This document shows positions 54,222 to 62,531 of a stretch of DNA of 64,000 nucleotides, in pieces. The translations under genes and the position numbers were made by a program. The DNA lies in NCBI RefSeq assembly GCF_000687455.2, contig NZ_JGVW01000061.1:19857-83856 (forward strand), in the 5' to 3' direction. This stretch comes from Burkholderia sp. lig30 (GTDB taxonomy: Bacteria > Pseudomonadota > Gammaproteobacteria > Burkholderiales > Burkholderiaceae). Each line of letters starts with the position of its first letter. Position 1 is the first letter of the stretch. The notes under the pieces are model-generated. The model searched no databases. It saw only the letters and a list, made by a program, of their open reading frames with translations, and was not told the origin of the DNA.

Positions 54222-55184
54222 TCACGCGCGCGTCAGGTGCGCGTAGAGCGCGTGCGCGATCGCGACGTCTTCGAGGCCGAGGCCGATCGAGCGGAACAAC
54301 GCATGGCGCGTGCGCGACGGCGCCGGGCAGGCGCCGCGCACCAGCTCGGGCAGGTCGCCCGCCACCTGCGCGGGCGTCCAGCCGTGCTCGGCCGCCGCGC
54401 GCTGCATCTCGCCCGCGCTCGCGGGCGTCGTGTGCCGGTAGTCGCAATAGACGTCCATGCCGGGTAGCCACGCGGGCGGGATCTCGTGCGCCTGCGCGAC
54501 GTTGGTGCTGATCGACGTGACGAGCGCCGGGCGCGTCAGCATGCCGTCATGCAGCACCGGCGTGCCCGACGACGTGCACAGCATCACGACGTCGGCGTCG
54601 CGCACGCACCCTTCGACGCTGGCCGCCGCCTTCGCGCGCGGATCGAGCTGCGCAAGCGCGGCCTGCCGCGCCGCGTCGCCGGCGAGCGAGGGCGAGTAGA
54701 CGTCGATCGTCTCCCAGTCGCGCAGCGCCGCCGTGTGACGCAGGTGGGCGAGACCCGCGGCGCCCGCGCCGACGATCGCGAGGCGCCGCGCGGCGCCCGG
54801 CGCCAGGCAGTCGACGGCGAGCGCCGTGGTGCCGGCGGTGCGCTCGACGGTCAGCAGGCCGGCGTCGCACCACATCAGCGGCTGGCCGGTTCGCATCGAC
54901 ATCAGCGCGGTCCACGCGGTGACGATCGGCTTGCCGCCCGTCACGATGTACGGCGACAGCTTCGCGCCGAACACCTGTTCGTCGGCGAGCGCGCCGAGAT
55001 ACGTGATGAAGTCGCCCGCCTGCTCCGGAAACAGCGTGAGCGTCTGCGGCGGCTGCACCGCGCGCGCTTCGCCGAGCGCGCCGAACATGCGGCGCAGCGT
55101 GCCGAGCACGTCGAGCGAGGGCAATGCGGCGCGCACCGCCGCTTCGTCGACGGTGAGGGGCAGGGCCGGTGCGGCGTGAGTCAT
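54222..55184 (-). CDS. Ornithine cyclodeaminase/mu-crystallin family enzyme (DauB-like)
   Basis: A 320-residue Rossmann enzyme. The N-terminal half holds GDFITYLGALADEQVFGAKL and TAWTALMSMRTGQPLMWCD; the NAD(P) site is LAIVGAGAAGLAHLRHTAAL (about residues 135-154). In P. aeruginosa, DauB turns 2-ketoarginine, the product of D-arginine oxidation, into L-arginine with ammonia. Other members are ornithine cyclodeaminase or delta-1-piperideine reductases, so the exact reaction is inference from neighbours. 109 bases separate it from the regulator. Confidence 0.9.
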   Translation of the reverse strand: MTHAAPALPLTVDEAAVRAALPSLDVLGTLRRMFGALGEARAVQPPQTLTLFPEQAGDFITYLGALADEQVFGAKLSPYIVTGGKPIVTAWTALMSMRTGQPLMWCDAGLLTVERTAGTTALAVDCLAPGAARRLAIVGAGAAGLAHLRHTAALRDWETIDVYSPSLAGDAARQAALAQLDPRAKAAASVEGCVRDADVVMLCTSSGTPVLHDGMLTRPALVTSISTNVAQAHEIPPAWLPGMDVYCDYRHTTPASAGEMQRAAAEHGWTPAQVAGDLPELVRGACPAPSRTRHALFRSIGLGLEDVAIAHALYAHLTRA

Positions 55185-55256
55185 GAAAGCATCTCCAGTC
55201 GGGAGCCGGGCGGCCTCGCGGCGCGGTGCCCGGTGAGGGATTTTTGGTGGACTAAA

Positions 55257-55271
55257 AGTCTAGTATAGACT
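55257..55271. promoter_or_regulatory. Palindromic operator near the cyclodeaminase gene
   Basis: AGTCTA-GTA-TAGACT, a perfect 6-bp inverted repeat with 3-base spacer, 73 bases upstream of the cyclodeaminase start. Same class as the site at 55424. Confidence 0.72.
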
Positions 55272-55423
55272 GAAATGCGCTGCATGAGTTCATGCGGAAC
55301 GGGCGGCGCGGGCGGATGCGGAAGCTTGGAAATCCATAAAAATCAATGGACTGCGCGTCGATGCCGGTGCGCGCGCGGCGGGCGGGCCGCGCATCGGGAT
55401 GTCGCGAATATTGTATTCGGTTG

Positions 55424-55438
55424 AGTCTATAGTAGACT
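55424..55438. promoter_or_regulatory. Palindromic operator near the binding-protein gene
   Basis: AGTCTA-TAG-TAGACT, with arms identical to the site at 55257, 134 bases before the binding-protein ATG. The pair in one divergent region suggests binding by the adjacent YheO/DauR-like regulator. The rest of the 387-base region shows no gene. Confidence 0.72.
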
Positions 55439-55571
55439 TTAAGTCCATTTTTGCCTGCGGCGCCGCCGCCGTCCGGACTGCCGCATGCCGTCGGCTCCGG
55501 CGTCACCGGCGCGCGTCGCGGCAGGCGTGGCACGTCGCCGACTCATTGCCTCAACCCAGACAGGAATCGTC

Positions 55572-56357
55572 ATGAACTGGAAGCTTTCTCTTTGCGCCGC
55601 CGCGGCATTCGCGAGCGTGGCCGTCGCGGCCCATGCGGAGCAGTCCGCCAACACGCTGCGCTTCGGGATCGAAGCCGCCTATCCGCCGTTCGAAAGCAAG
55701 TCGCCGGCCGGGCAGTTGCAAGGCTTCGACGTCGACATCGGCAATGCGGTGTGCGCGAAACTGAAGATGAAGTGCGTGTGGGTCGAGAACGCGTTCGACG
55801 GCCTGATTCCCGCGCTCGAGGCGCGCAAGTTCGACGCGATCAACTCCGCGATGAACATCACCGCCAAGCGCAAGCAGAGCATCGACTTCACGCCGCCGAT
55901 CTACGTGGTGCCGATCGTGATGGTCGCGAAGCGCGGCGCGCCGCTGCAGCCGGATGCGGCCAGCCTGCGCGGCAAGCGCGTCGGCGTGCTGCAGGGCTCG
56001 TCGCAGGAAGATTTCCTGAAGGCGCACTGGGCCGGCGCGGGCGTGTCGGTCGTGTCCTACCAGGATCAGGACCAGATCTACGCGGATCTGGTCGCCGGCC
56101 GCCTCGACGCGGCGGTGCAGGAAGCGCAGACCGCGCAGGACGGCTTCCTCGACAAGCCCGCCGGCCGCGACTACCAGATCGTCGGCGCGCCGCTGAAGGA
56201 TCCGGCGACGCTCGGCGAAGGCACCGGCTTCGGCACGCGCAAGGGCGACAAGGCGCTGCAGGCGAAGATCGTCGGCGCGCTCGATGCGCTCAAGAAGGAC
56301 GGCACGCTGAGCGCGCTGTCGCAGAAGTACTTCAAGCGCGACATCATCGCGAAGTAA
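55572..56357 (+). CDS. Periplasmic amino-acid-binding protein of an ABC importer
   Basis: A 261-residue family 3 binding protein for basic amino acids. Signal peptide cut after AHAEQ (about residue 22), then LRFGIEAAYPPFESKSPAGQ, GFDVDIGNAVCAKLKMKCVW and FDAINSAMNITAKRKQSIDF with the Arg/Lys-type ligand pocket pattern of ArgT/HisJ/AotJ. No permease or ATPase gene follows, so it must use components encoded elsewhere. It is likely to supply the amino acid oxidised by the next gene. Confidence 0.92.
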   Translation: MNWKLSLCAAAAFASVAVAAHAEQSANTLRFGIEAAYPPFESKSPAGQLQGFDVDIGNAVCAKLKMKCVWVENAFDGLIPALEARKFDAINSAMNITAKRKQSIDFTPPIYVVPIVMVAKRGAPLQPDAASLRGKRVGVLQGSSQEDFLKAHWAGAGVSVVSYQDQDQIYADLVAGRLDAAVQEAQTAQDGFLDKPAGRDYQIVGAPLKDPATLGEGTGFGTRKGDKALQAKIVGALDALKKDGTLSALSQKYFKRDIIAK

Positions 56358-56513
56358 GCGCGGCCGCCGGCCGGTAGCCCGATCCTGCCCGTGCGCGGGT
56401 GCGCGGCGGCCGGCCGGACGGCATGCGGGGGCACGGCGGGCCGACGATGCGCGGCCTGCGACGCCCGGCCCGCGCCACCCGACACAGCCGATCTCGACGC
56501 AACACGAGGAAGC

Positions 56514-57758
56514 ATGGATTTCGACGTCATTGTTCTGGGAGCCGGCATCGTCGGCGTGTCCGCGGCGCTGCACCTGCAGGACCGCGGCCGGCGCGTCGCG
56601 CTCGTCGACCGGCGCGGGCCGGGCGAGGAAACCAGCCACGGCAACGCGGGGCTGATCGAGCGTTCGTCGGTCGTGCCGTACGCGTTTCCGCGCACGTTCG
56701 GCACGCTGCTGCGCTATGCGCGCAACCGCTCGATCGACCTTTACTGGGACTACAAGGCGCTGCCGGCCTATGCGGGCTGGCTCGCGCGTTTCTGGCGGGA
56801 GTCGTCGCCCGAGCGGCTCGCCGCCGCCGCGCACGACATGCTGCCGCTCGTCGCGGCGAGCGTGGACGAGCACGACGCGCTGATTGCCCGCGCGGGCGCC
56901 GCGCCGCTCGTCCATGACGGCGGCTGGATCGAGGCGTTCCGCTCGCCCGCGCATTTCGACGCGGAGACGCGGGCGCAGCAACGCATCGCGCGCGACCACG
57001 GCCTGCGCATGACGGTGCTCGACGCGGCGGCGCTGCGCGCGAAGGAGCCGAGCATCGGCGACGCGTTCTGCGGTGCGTTTCATTGGCAGGACCCGAAGAC
57101 GGTGTCGAACCCCGGCGGGTTGACGAAAGCCTATGCGCGGCTGTTCGAGCAGAACGGCGGCGTGTTCCTGCACGGCGACGCGACGACGCTCGCGCAGGCG
57201 GGCGAGGGCTGGAGCGTCGAGACGGCGAGCGGGCGCATCGCGGCCCGCGAGGCGGTCGTCGCGCTCGGTCCGTGGTCCGATCAGGTGTTCGCGCCGCTCG
57301 GCTACCGGATTCCGTTGCGCGCGAAGCGCGGCTACCACATGCACTACCGCCCGACCCGCACGCCGCTGACCGTGCCGGTGTGCGACACCGAGCAGGGCTT
57401 CGTCGTCGCGCCGATGGACGGCGGCCGGCTGCGCCTGACCACCGGTGTCGAGATCGCGCGGCGCGGCGCGCCGCCGACCGGCATCCAGCTGGCGCGCGCG
57501 GAGCCGCTGGCGCGCGACGCGTTCGGTATCGGCGAGCGGCTCGATCCGGCGCCGTGGCTCGGGATGCGTCCGTGCACGCCGGACATGCGTCCGGTGATCG
57601 GCCCCGCGCCGCGCCATCGGCACCTGTGGTTCGCGTTCGGCCATTGCCACCACGGGCTGACGCTGGGGCCGGCGACGGGCCGCCTGCTGGCCGAGATGAT
57701 GACCGGCGCGCCCACTTTCACCGATCCGCACCCGTACCGGGCCGCGCGTTTCGACTGA
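56514..57758 (+). CDS. FAD-dependent D-amino-acid dehydrogenase (DadA/DauA-like)
   Basis: A 414-residue DAO-family flavoprotein: VIVLGAGIVGVSAALHLQDR (FAD site, residues 5-24), SHGNAGLIERSSVVPYAFPR, and the end PVIGPAPRHRHLWFAFGHCHHGLTLGPATG-type sequence (HLWFAFGHCHHGLTLGP). It should oxidise a D-amino acid to the 2-keto acid and pass electrons to quinone. In this setting D-arginine or D-lysine is the best guess. 156 bases after the binding-protein gene; same direction. Confidence 0.9.
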   Translation: MDFDVIVLGAGIVGVSAALHLQDRGRRVALVDRRGPGEETSHGNAGLIERSSVVPYAFPRTFGTLLRYARNRSIDLYWDYKALPAYAGWLARFWRESSPERLAAAAHDMLPLVAASVDEHDALIARAGAAPLVHDGGWIEAFRSPAHFDAETRAQQRIARDHGLRMTVLDAAALRAKEPSIGDAFCGAFHWQDPKTVSNPGGLTKAYARLFEQNGGVFLHGDATTLAQAGEGWSVETASGRIAAREAVVALGPWSDQVFAPLGYRIPLRAKRGYHMHYRPTRTPLTVPVCDTEQGFVVAPMDGGRLRLTTGVEIARRGAPPTGIQLARAEPLARDAFGIGERLDPAPWLGMRPCTPDMRPVIGPAPRHRHLWFAFGHCHHGLTLGPATGRLLAEMMTGAPTFTDPHPYRAARFD

Positions 57759-57897
57759 GTGGAATTTTCAGGGGCGTCCGTCCGTTTATCTACCGAGTCA
57801 CGGCGCTCGCGCGCAGCGGGATAATGGCCGTCATGGAGTCGATCATCCCGTTTCGCGACGCCGATCGCGCCGCGATGCCATGCGAAGGAGAACGGGA

Positions 57898-58257
57898 ATG
57901 AAACGGATGCTGCTCATCGCCGCGCTGACGGCCGGGACGTCGTTGCCCGCGTCGGCGGAACTACCGCAGGTCAGCGGCGGGAGGCTGGTCGACGAAGACC
58001 ATATGACCCTCTACGTATTCGATCAGGACGCGCCGGGCAAGAGCGCGTGCGACAGCGCATGCACGGCCAGCTGGCCGCCGGCGCTGGCCGATGCGTATGA
58101 CAAGGCGGCCGGCCAATGGAGCCTCGTCACGCGCGTCGACGGAAAACGGCAATGGGCGTACAAGGGCCGCCCGCTGTACCGCTGGAAAATGGACCGCAAG
58201 GCCGGCGACGCACTCGGCGACGGCATGGGCGGGATGTGGCACGTGGCGCGGCCGTGA
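57898..58257 (+). CDS. COG4315-type secreted protein (PF03640 repeat)
   Basis: A 119-residue protein with a signal peptide (MLLIAALTAGTSLPASAELP, cut near residue 22). Two copies of the family repeat are seen: RLVDEDHMTLYVFDQDAPGK with CDSACTASWPPALAD, and RQWAYKGRPLYRWKMDRKAG. Function unknown. Family members are often beside ECF sigma factors, as here. AAGGAGAACGGGA before the ATG is strong. It begins the operon to 61208. Confidence 0.88.
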   Translation: MKRMLLIAALTAGTSLPASAELPQVSGGRLVDEDHMTLYVFDQDAPGKSACDSACTASWPPALADAYDKAAGQWSLVTRVDGKRQWAYKGRPLYRWKMDRKAGDALGDGMGGMWHVARP

Positions 58258-58284
58258 CGGCGCGGCCCGACACGGGACATCCGC

Positions 58285-58800
58285 ATGAGCTACGAATCCG
58301 ACCTGCTGGTCTGGCTGCCGCACCTGACGCGCTATGCGCGCGCGCTGACGGGGGATTGGGCGTGGGCCGACGATCTCGTGCAGGACACGGTGGAGCGCGC
58401 GCTGAACAAGCACCCGCCGCGCCCCGACGATAATCTGCGCGCGTGGCTGCTGACGCTGCTGCGCCATCGCTTCATCGACCAGCTGCGCGCGCGGCGCGAG
58501 ATCGCGGTCGACGACGCGTGCGCGCCGTGGCAGACGATGCCGGCGCCGGCGGGCGAGATCAGCGGGCTGGTGTTGCGCGACGTGCAGCGCGCGCTGTACC
58601 GGCTGCCGGTCGAGCAGCGCGAGGTGCTGCTGCTGGTGGCGCTGGAAGGGCTGCGCTACCAGGAGGCCGCGCAGGTGCTGGCGGTGCCGGTCGGCACCGT
58701 GATGTCCCGGCTGGCGCGGGCGCGCGAGCACATGCGCGCGCTGCTGTCGGAGGAGCCGGCCGCGCGCGGCGCCGCGTTACGGGTGATCAGGAAGGCATGA
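58285..58800 (+). CDS. ECF RNA polymerase sigma factor
   Basis: A 171-residue sigma-70 group IV factor. Region 2 has DWAWADDLVQDTVERAL (about residues 23-39, -10 recognition and core binding), and region 4 has GLRYQEAAQVLAVPVGTVMS (about residues 122-141, -35 recognition) followed by RLARAREHMRALL. Gene order with an anti-sigma overlapping by 4 bases is the standard. What it senses may be metal or oxidative stress, from the cupredoxin downstream. Confidence 0.95.
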   Translation: MSYESDLLVWLPHLTRYARALTGDWAWADDLVQDTVERALNKHPPRPDDNLRAWLLTLLRHRFIDQLRARREIAVDDACAPWQTMPAPAGEISGLVLRDVQRALYRLPVEQREVLLLVALEGLRYQEAAQVLAVPVGTVMSRLARAREHMRALLSEEPAARGAALRVIRKA

Positions 58801-59579
58801 TGAACGATCCGCACAAGCCCTCGAACGAACCGGACGCCGACGCGTCCGCCCGGCTGCTGTCCGCGTTGCTGGACGGCGAGCTGTCCGGGCCGGAGCGGCG
58901 CGAGGTGCTCGCGCGTCTGCAGTCCGATCACGAGGAGACCGAACGCCTCGCGCATTACCGCGCGCAACGCGCCGCGCTGCAGGCGATGTTCCCGCTGTCC
59001 GGCGCTGCGCCCGCCATGTTCGTGCAGCGCCGCCCGTCGTGGCGGCGTGCGGTCGCGTTCGGCGTCGGCGGGATCGCGGCGGGGCTGCTGCTCGGCATCG
59101 CGTTGCACGCGGGCCTGGCCGGGTTCGCGCGCGAGCCGGCCTTTGCCGAGCGTGCGGACGTGGCCTACGCGGTGTATGCGGCCGACCGGCAGCATCCGGT
59201 CGAGATGGACGCGGCGCAGCCGGAGCGTCTCGCGTCGTGGCTGTCGAGCCGCGTCGGGCGGCCGGTGCGCGCGCCGTCGCTGGCCGAATACGGCTACACG
59301 TTGATCGGCGGCCGGCTGTTGCCCGGAGAATCCGGCCCGGCCGCGCAATTCATGTACCAGCGCGCGGGCGGCGAGCGCGTGACGCTGTACGAGACCGCCG
59401 TCGCCGGACGGAACCTGACGCCGCGCGCGCTGCTCGCCGACGGCCGCCACACGTTCTACTGGACCGACCGCGGGATCGGCTATGCGCTGTCCGGGCGCGG
59501 CGACGCCGCGCGGCTGCGCGAGCTCGCGATGGAAGCGTGCGGCGCGCTCGGCGGGCCGACGGATGCGTGGAAAGGATGA
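58797..59579 (+). CDS. Anti-sigma factor, single-span membrane protein
   Basis: A 260-residue protein. The N-terminal cytoplasmic part (LLSALLDGELSGPERREVLA, about residues 18-37) fits the anti-sigma fold. One membrane helix (AFGVGGIAAGLLLGIALHAG, about residues 83-102) precedes a periplasmic domain (YAVYAADRQHPVEMDAA and RHTFYWTDRGIGYALSGRG). There is no zinc HxxxCxxC motif, so it is not a ZAS type. Two adjacent ATGs overlap the sigma stop. Confidence 0.9.
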   Translation: MMNDPHKPSNEPDADASARLLSALLDGELSGPERREVLARLQSDHEETERLAHYRAQRAALQAMFPLSGAAPAMFVQRRPSWRRAVAFGVGGIAAGLLLGIALHAGLAGFAREPAFAERADVAYAVYAADRQHPVEMDAAQPERLASWLSSRVGRPVRAPSLAEYGYTLIGGRLLPGESGPAAQFMYQRAGGERVTLYETAVAGRNLTPRALLADGRHTFYWTDRGIGYALSGRGDAARLRELAMEACGALGGPTDAWKG

Positions 59580-59655
59580 CGCGGTGCGCGGGCTGCGCGC
59601 GTCGCGGCCGGATGACCGCATCGGGTGCGGTGCGGGCGAGATCACGGAGGGTGCG

Positions 59656-60066
59656 ATGTGGCGGACGACCCGGATCCTGTTGCTGGCGCTGGCGGCGAGC
59701 GCGCCGCTCGCGCATGCCGACGACGCGCCCTATCGCGCGCCGGTCGATGCCGACGGCGTGCAGCGCGCCACCATCGTCGGCGGCAGTTATTTCTTTCGCC
59801 CGAGCCATGTGATCGTCAGGGCGCATGTGCCGGTCGAGCTGACGGTGTCGGCCGAGGCGGGCCTGATTCCGCACAGCTTCTCGATCGACGCGCCCGAGGC
59901 GGGCATCGTGGTGCGGACCGAGCTGAGCCGCAACCCGGCGACCCTCCGCTTCACGCCGACCCGCGCGGGCCGTTACGCGTACTACTGCACGCATCGGCTC
60001 CTGTTGTTCAAGAGCCATCGCGAGCGCGGCATGGAAGGCGTGCTGGAGGTCGAGGCGGCGCCGTGA
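59656..60066 (+). CDS. Periplasmic cupredoxin
   Basis: A 136-residue protein with a signal peptide (LLLALAASAPLAHA, to about residue 21) and a type 1 copper site: His in GLIPHSFSID, then Cys and His in YAYYCTHRLLLFKSHRERGM with Met as possible fourth ligand. An electron carrier or copper sink in the periplasm is likely. 76 bases after the anti-sigma gene; overlaps the next gene by 4. Confidence 0.88.
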   Translation: MWRTTRILLLALAASAPLAHADDAPYRAPVDADGVQRATIVGGSYFFRPSHVIVRAHVPVELTVSAEAGLIPHSFSIDAPEAGIVVRTELSRNPATLRFTPTRAGRYAYYCTHRLLLFKSHRERGMEGVLEVEAAP

Positions 60067-60692
60067 TCGCCATCCTGCTGGCCGCCGCCCTGTCAGGAGC
60101 GAGCATCGTGAACGATCCCGTGACCGTCGCGCAGGAACATTTCGAGCATGCCACCTCGTACCGGGCGACGATCCGCTCGTGGGCGCGGCAAGGCGCGCAC
60201 ACCGAGATCCGCTATGCGTACCGCAAGCCCGGCTACGTCCGGATGGATTTCGTCGCGCCGCACCACGGCGCGGTGCTGACCTACGATCCGTTCGTTCGCA
60301 AGGTGCGGGTGCGGCCGTTCGGCGCCGGGCTGCCGCCGGCGCTGTCGCTGTCGCCGGCCAATCCGCTGGTGCGCGACCCGAACGGCCACCGGGTCGACCA
60401 GTCCGACGTCGGCGAACTGTTGCGCCACGTCCGGGCATTGCAGCAAGGCGGCGTGACCGCGATGCAGGGCGAGGAGACGATGGGCGGCCGCACGGCCGTG
60501 CGCGTGAGCGTCACCGGCGCGCCCGCGCAGCGGGCCGGGGGCATCCATCGCTATCAGCTCTGGCTCGACGCGGTCGACGGCTTCCCGCTCAAGGTGGTCA
60601 GTTTCGCGGACGACGACACGCCGCTCGAAACGGTGATCCTCGACGACGTGGAGATCGACGTCGCGTTTCCCGATCATTTCTTCGACCCGTGA
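60063..60692 (+). CDS. LolA/DUF1571-like periplasmic protein
   Basis: A 209-residue protein starting at GTG overlapping the cupredoxin TGA. The start AILLAAALSGASIV is weakly signal-like. The rest has the pattern of lipoprotein-carrier-like (LolA/MucB/DUF1571) domains: IRYAYRKPGYVRMDFVAPHH, VLTYDPFVRKVRVRPFG, and HRYQLWLDAVDGFPLKVVSF. It may bind lipid or peptide in the periplasm. Role unknown. Confidence 0.8.
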   Translation: MIAILLAAALSGASIVNDPVTVAQEHFEHATSYRATIRSWARQGAHTEIRYAYRKPGYVRMDFVAPHHGAVLTYDPFVRKVRVRPFGAGLPPALSLSPANPLVRDPNGHRVDQSDVGELLRHVRALQQGGVTAMQGEETMGGRTAVRVSVTGAPAQRAGGIHRYQLWLDAVDGFPLKVVSFADDDTPLETVILDDVEIDVAFPDHFFDP

Positions 60693-60707
60693 CGCGCCGG
60701 AGGCGGG

Positions 60708-61208
60708 ATGGCTGAGTACCGGTTTTCGACCACGTGGCGCGTCCATGCGCCGTTGCCGGCGGTCTGGGAGGCGATCTACCAGGTCGACGAATGGCCCGGC
60801 TGGTGGAAGGGGGCGGAACGCACGGTCGAGATCGAGCGCGGCGACGCGCACGGCGTGGGGGCGCTGCACCGCTATACCTGGAAGGGCGCGCTGCCGTACC
60901 GGCTGACCTTCGACATGCGCGTGCTGCGGATCGAGCCGATGCAGGCGCTGGCGGGCCGCGCGAGCGGCGCGGTCGAGGGCGACGGCCGCTGGGCGTTCGC
61001 CGGCGACGGCGAGCGCACCGTCGTGCGCTACGACTGGCACATCCGGACGCACGTGCGCTGGATGAACTGGCTCGCGCCGCTCGTCCGGCCACTCTTCGAA
61101 TGGAATCACGACGTCGTGATGCGCGAGGGCGCGAGGGGGCTCGCGCAGCGGCTCGGCGCATGCGTCGAGGTGGACGGGCGGACGTTCGCGCCAGCCGCCG
61201 GCGCGTGA
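60708..61208 (+). CDS. SRPBCC/START-like domain protein
   Basis: A 166-residue polyketide-cyclase/START-like protein: FSTTWRVHAPLPAVWEAIYQ, VDEWPGWWKGAERTVEIERG and LRYDWHIRT-type sequence (VVRYDWHIRTHVRWMNWLAP). No membrane segment. Such proteins bind a hydrophobic ligand. It is last in the ECF sigma operon, 15 bases after the LolA-like gene. Confidence 0.88.
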   Translation: MAEYRFSTTWRVHAPLPAVWEAIYQVDEWPGWWKGAERTVEIERGDAHGVGALHRYTWKGALPYRLTFDMRVLRIEPMQALAGRASGAVEGDGRWAFAGDGERTVVRYDWHIRTHVRWMNWLAPLVRPLFEWNHDVVMREGARGLAQRLGACVEVDGRTFAPAAGA

Positions 61209-61233
61209 CGCCTCTGCGGACGGCGAGGACTCT

Positions 61234-61420
61234 GACACCGAGAGACCGAGAGACCGAGAGACCGAGAGACCGAGAGACCGAGAGAGCGAGAGACCGAGAG
61301 ACCGAGAGACCCAGAGACCCAGAGACCCAGAGACCCAGAGACCCAGAGACCCAGAGACCCAGAGACTCGGAGACTCGGAGACTCAGAGACTCAGAGACTC
61401 AGAGACTCAGAGACTCAGTG
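61234..61420. repeat. Octamer tandem repeat tract between converging genes
   Basis: About 23 copies of an 8-base unit. The unit changes in blocks along the tract: AGAGACCG, then AGAGACCC, then AGACTCGG, then AGACTCAG. The block order indicates slippage spread of successive variants. It fills the gap between the SRPBCC gene and the leftward ABC ATPase gene. Confidence 0.95.
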
Positions 61421-61447
61421 ACTCTCCGACTCGAGCGCCGCCGCGCG

Positions 61448-62497
61448 TCAGCACGCGTAAGCCATCGCGCCGCCGTCGACGCTCAGCGTGACGCGCTCGC
61501 CGGCTGCCGGACAGCAGTGTCCCGGCACGCGCGCCTGCACGCGGATGTCCGGCGCGTGCGCGAGCCGCGCGAACACGTCGGCGTCCTGACCGCCGAAACG
61601 CGTGTCCTCGACGATCGCGACGATGCCGGCGGTTGCGCCGCCGGGTGCGACCGGCGCGATGCGGATCTGCTCGGGACGCACCATCGCTTCTGCGGGCCCG
61701 TCGGCGAACGGCACGCGCAGCGGCAGTTCGCCGAGCGCGCACGCGATGCGGCCTTGCCGCACGACGCCGGGCAGCAGCACCGCGTGGCCGACGAAACCCG
61801 CCAGCTCGCGCGTGGCGGGTGTGCCGTAGAGCGCGCGCGGCGTGGCCGTCTGGACGATGCGCCCGTGCCAGAGCACCGCGACCTCGTCGCCGAGCGCCAT
61901 CGCCTCGGGCTGGTCGTGCGTGACGAGCACCGAGGTCGCGCCCGCCGCCGTCAGCGCGTCGGCGACGGCCGTGCGCGTCTCGTGGCGCAGCGACGTGTCG
62001 AGCGACGAAAACGGCTCGTCGAGGATCACCAGCGACGGCTCGGGTGCGAGCGCGCGGGCCAGCGCGACGCGCTGCTGCTGGCCGCCGGACAGTTGCTGCG
62101 GCGCGCGGCTTGCGTACGACGCGGGCAGGCCGACCATCTCCAGCAGTTCGGCGACGCGATGTTGCTGGCGCCGCGCGGCGCGCGGCAGGCCGAACGCGAT
62201 GTTGTCCGCGACCGTCAGATGCGGGAACAGCGCGCCTTCCTGCGGCACGTAGCCGATCCGGCGCTGCTCGGGCGGCAGGTGCAGGTCGGGCGCGGCGACG
62301 CGGCGGCCGTCGATTTCGACGATGCCGCGCTCGGCGCGCTCGAAGCCGCACAGGATGCGCAGCAGCGTCGTCTTGCCGCTGCCGGACGGGCCGAGCAGCG
62401 CGAGGCGCGACGCGCGCCGCACCGTCAGGTCGATGTCGTGCAGGACGGCGTGCGGCCCGAACGACTTGTGCAGGCCGTGAATGCGTAATTCGCTCAT
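61448..62497 (-). CDS. fbpC: Iron(III)-type ABC importer, ATP-binding protein
   Basis: A 349-residue ATPase: Walker A LLGPSGSGKTTLLRILCG (about residues 34-51), Q-loop GYVPQEGALFPHLTV, signature QLSGGQQQRVALARALA, Walker B LVILDEPFSSLD, and the H-loop LVTHDQPEA. The C-terminal 110 residues form the TOBE-type regulatory domain of FbpC/AfuC proteins. The permease gene starts on the same strand upstream. ATG at 62497 is chosen because the longer frame runs into the permease gene. Confidence 0.92.
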   Translation of the reverse strand: MSELRIHGLHKSFGPHAVLHDIDLTVRRASRLALLGPSGSGKTTLLRILCGFERAERGIVEIDGRRVAAPDLHLPPEQRRIGYVPQEGALFPHLTVADNIAFGLPRAARRQQHRVAELLEMVGLPASYASRAPQQLSGGQQQRVALARALAPEPSLVILDEPFSSLDTSLRHETRTAVADALTAAGATSVLVTHDQPEAMALGDEVAVLWHGRIVQTATPRALYGTPATRELAGFVGHAVLLPGVVRQGRIACALGELPLRVPFADGPAEAMVRPEQIRIAPVAPGGATAGIVAIVEDTRFGGQDADVFARLAHAPDIRVQARVPGHCCPAAGERVTLSVDGGAMAYAC

Positions 62498-62531
62498 GAG
62501 CGTATCCGATAGGAGGGACGGGCGGCGCGGC

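Noticed and set aside
61234..61420. Octamer tract as a CRISPR array
   Set aside because: No spacers: units are contiguous 8-mers without unique sequence between them, and no cas genes are present.
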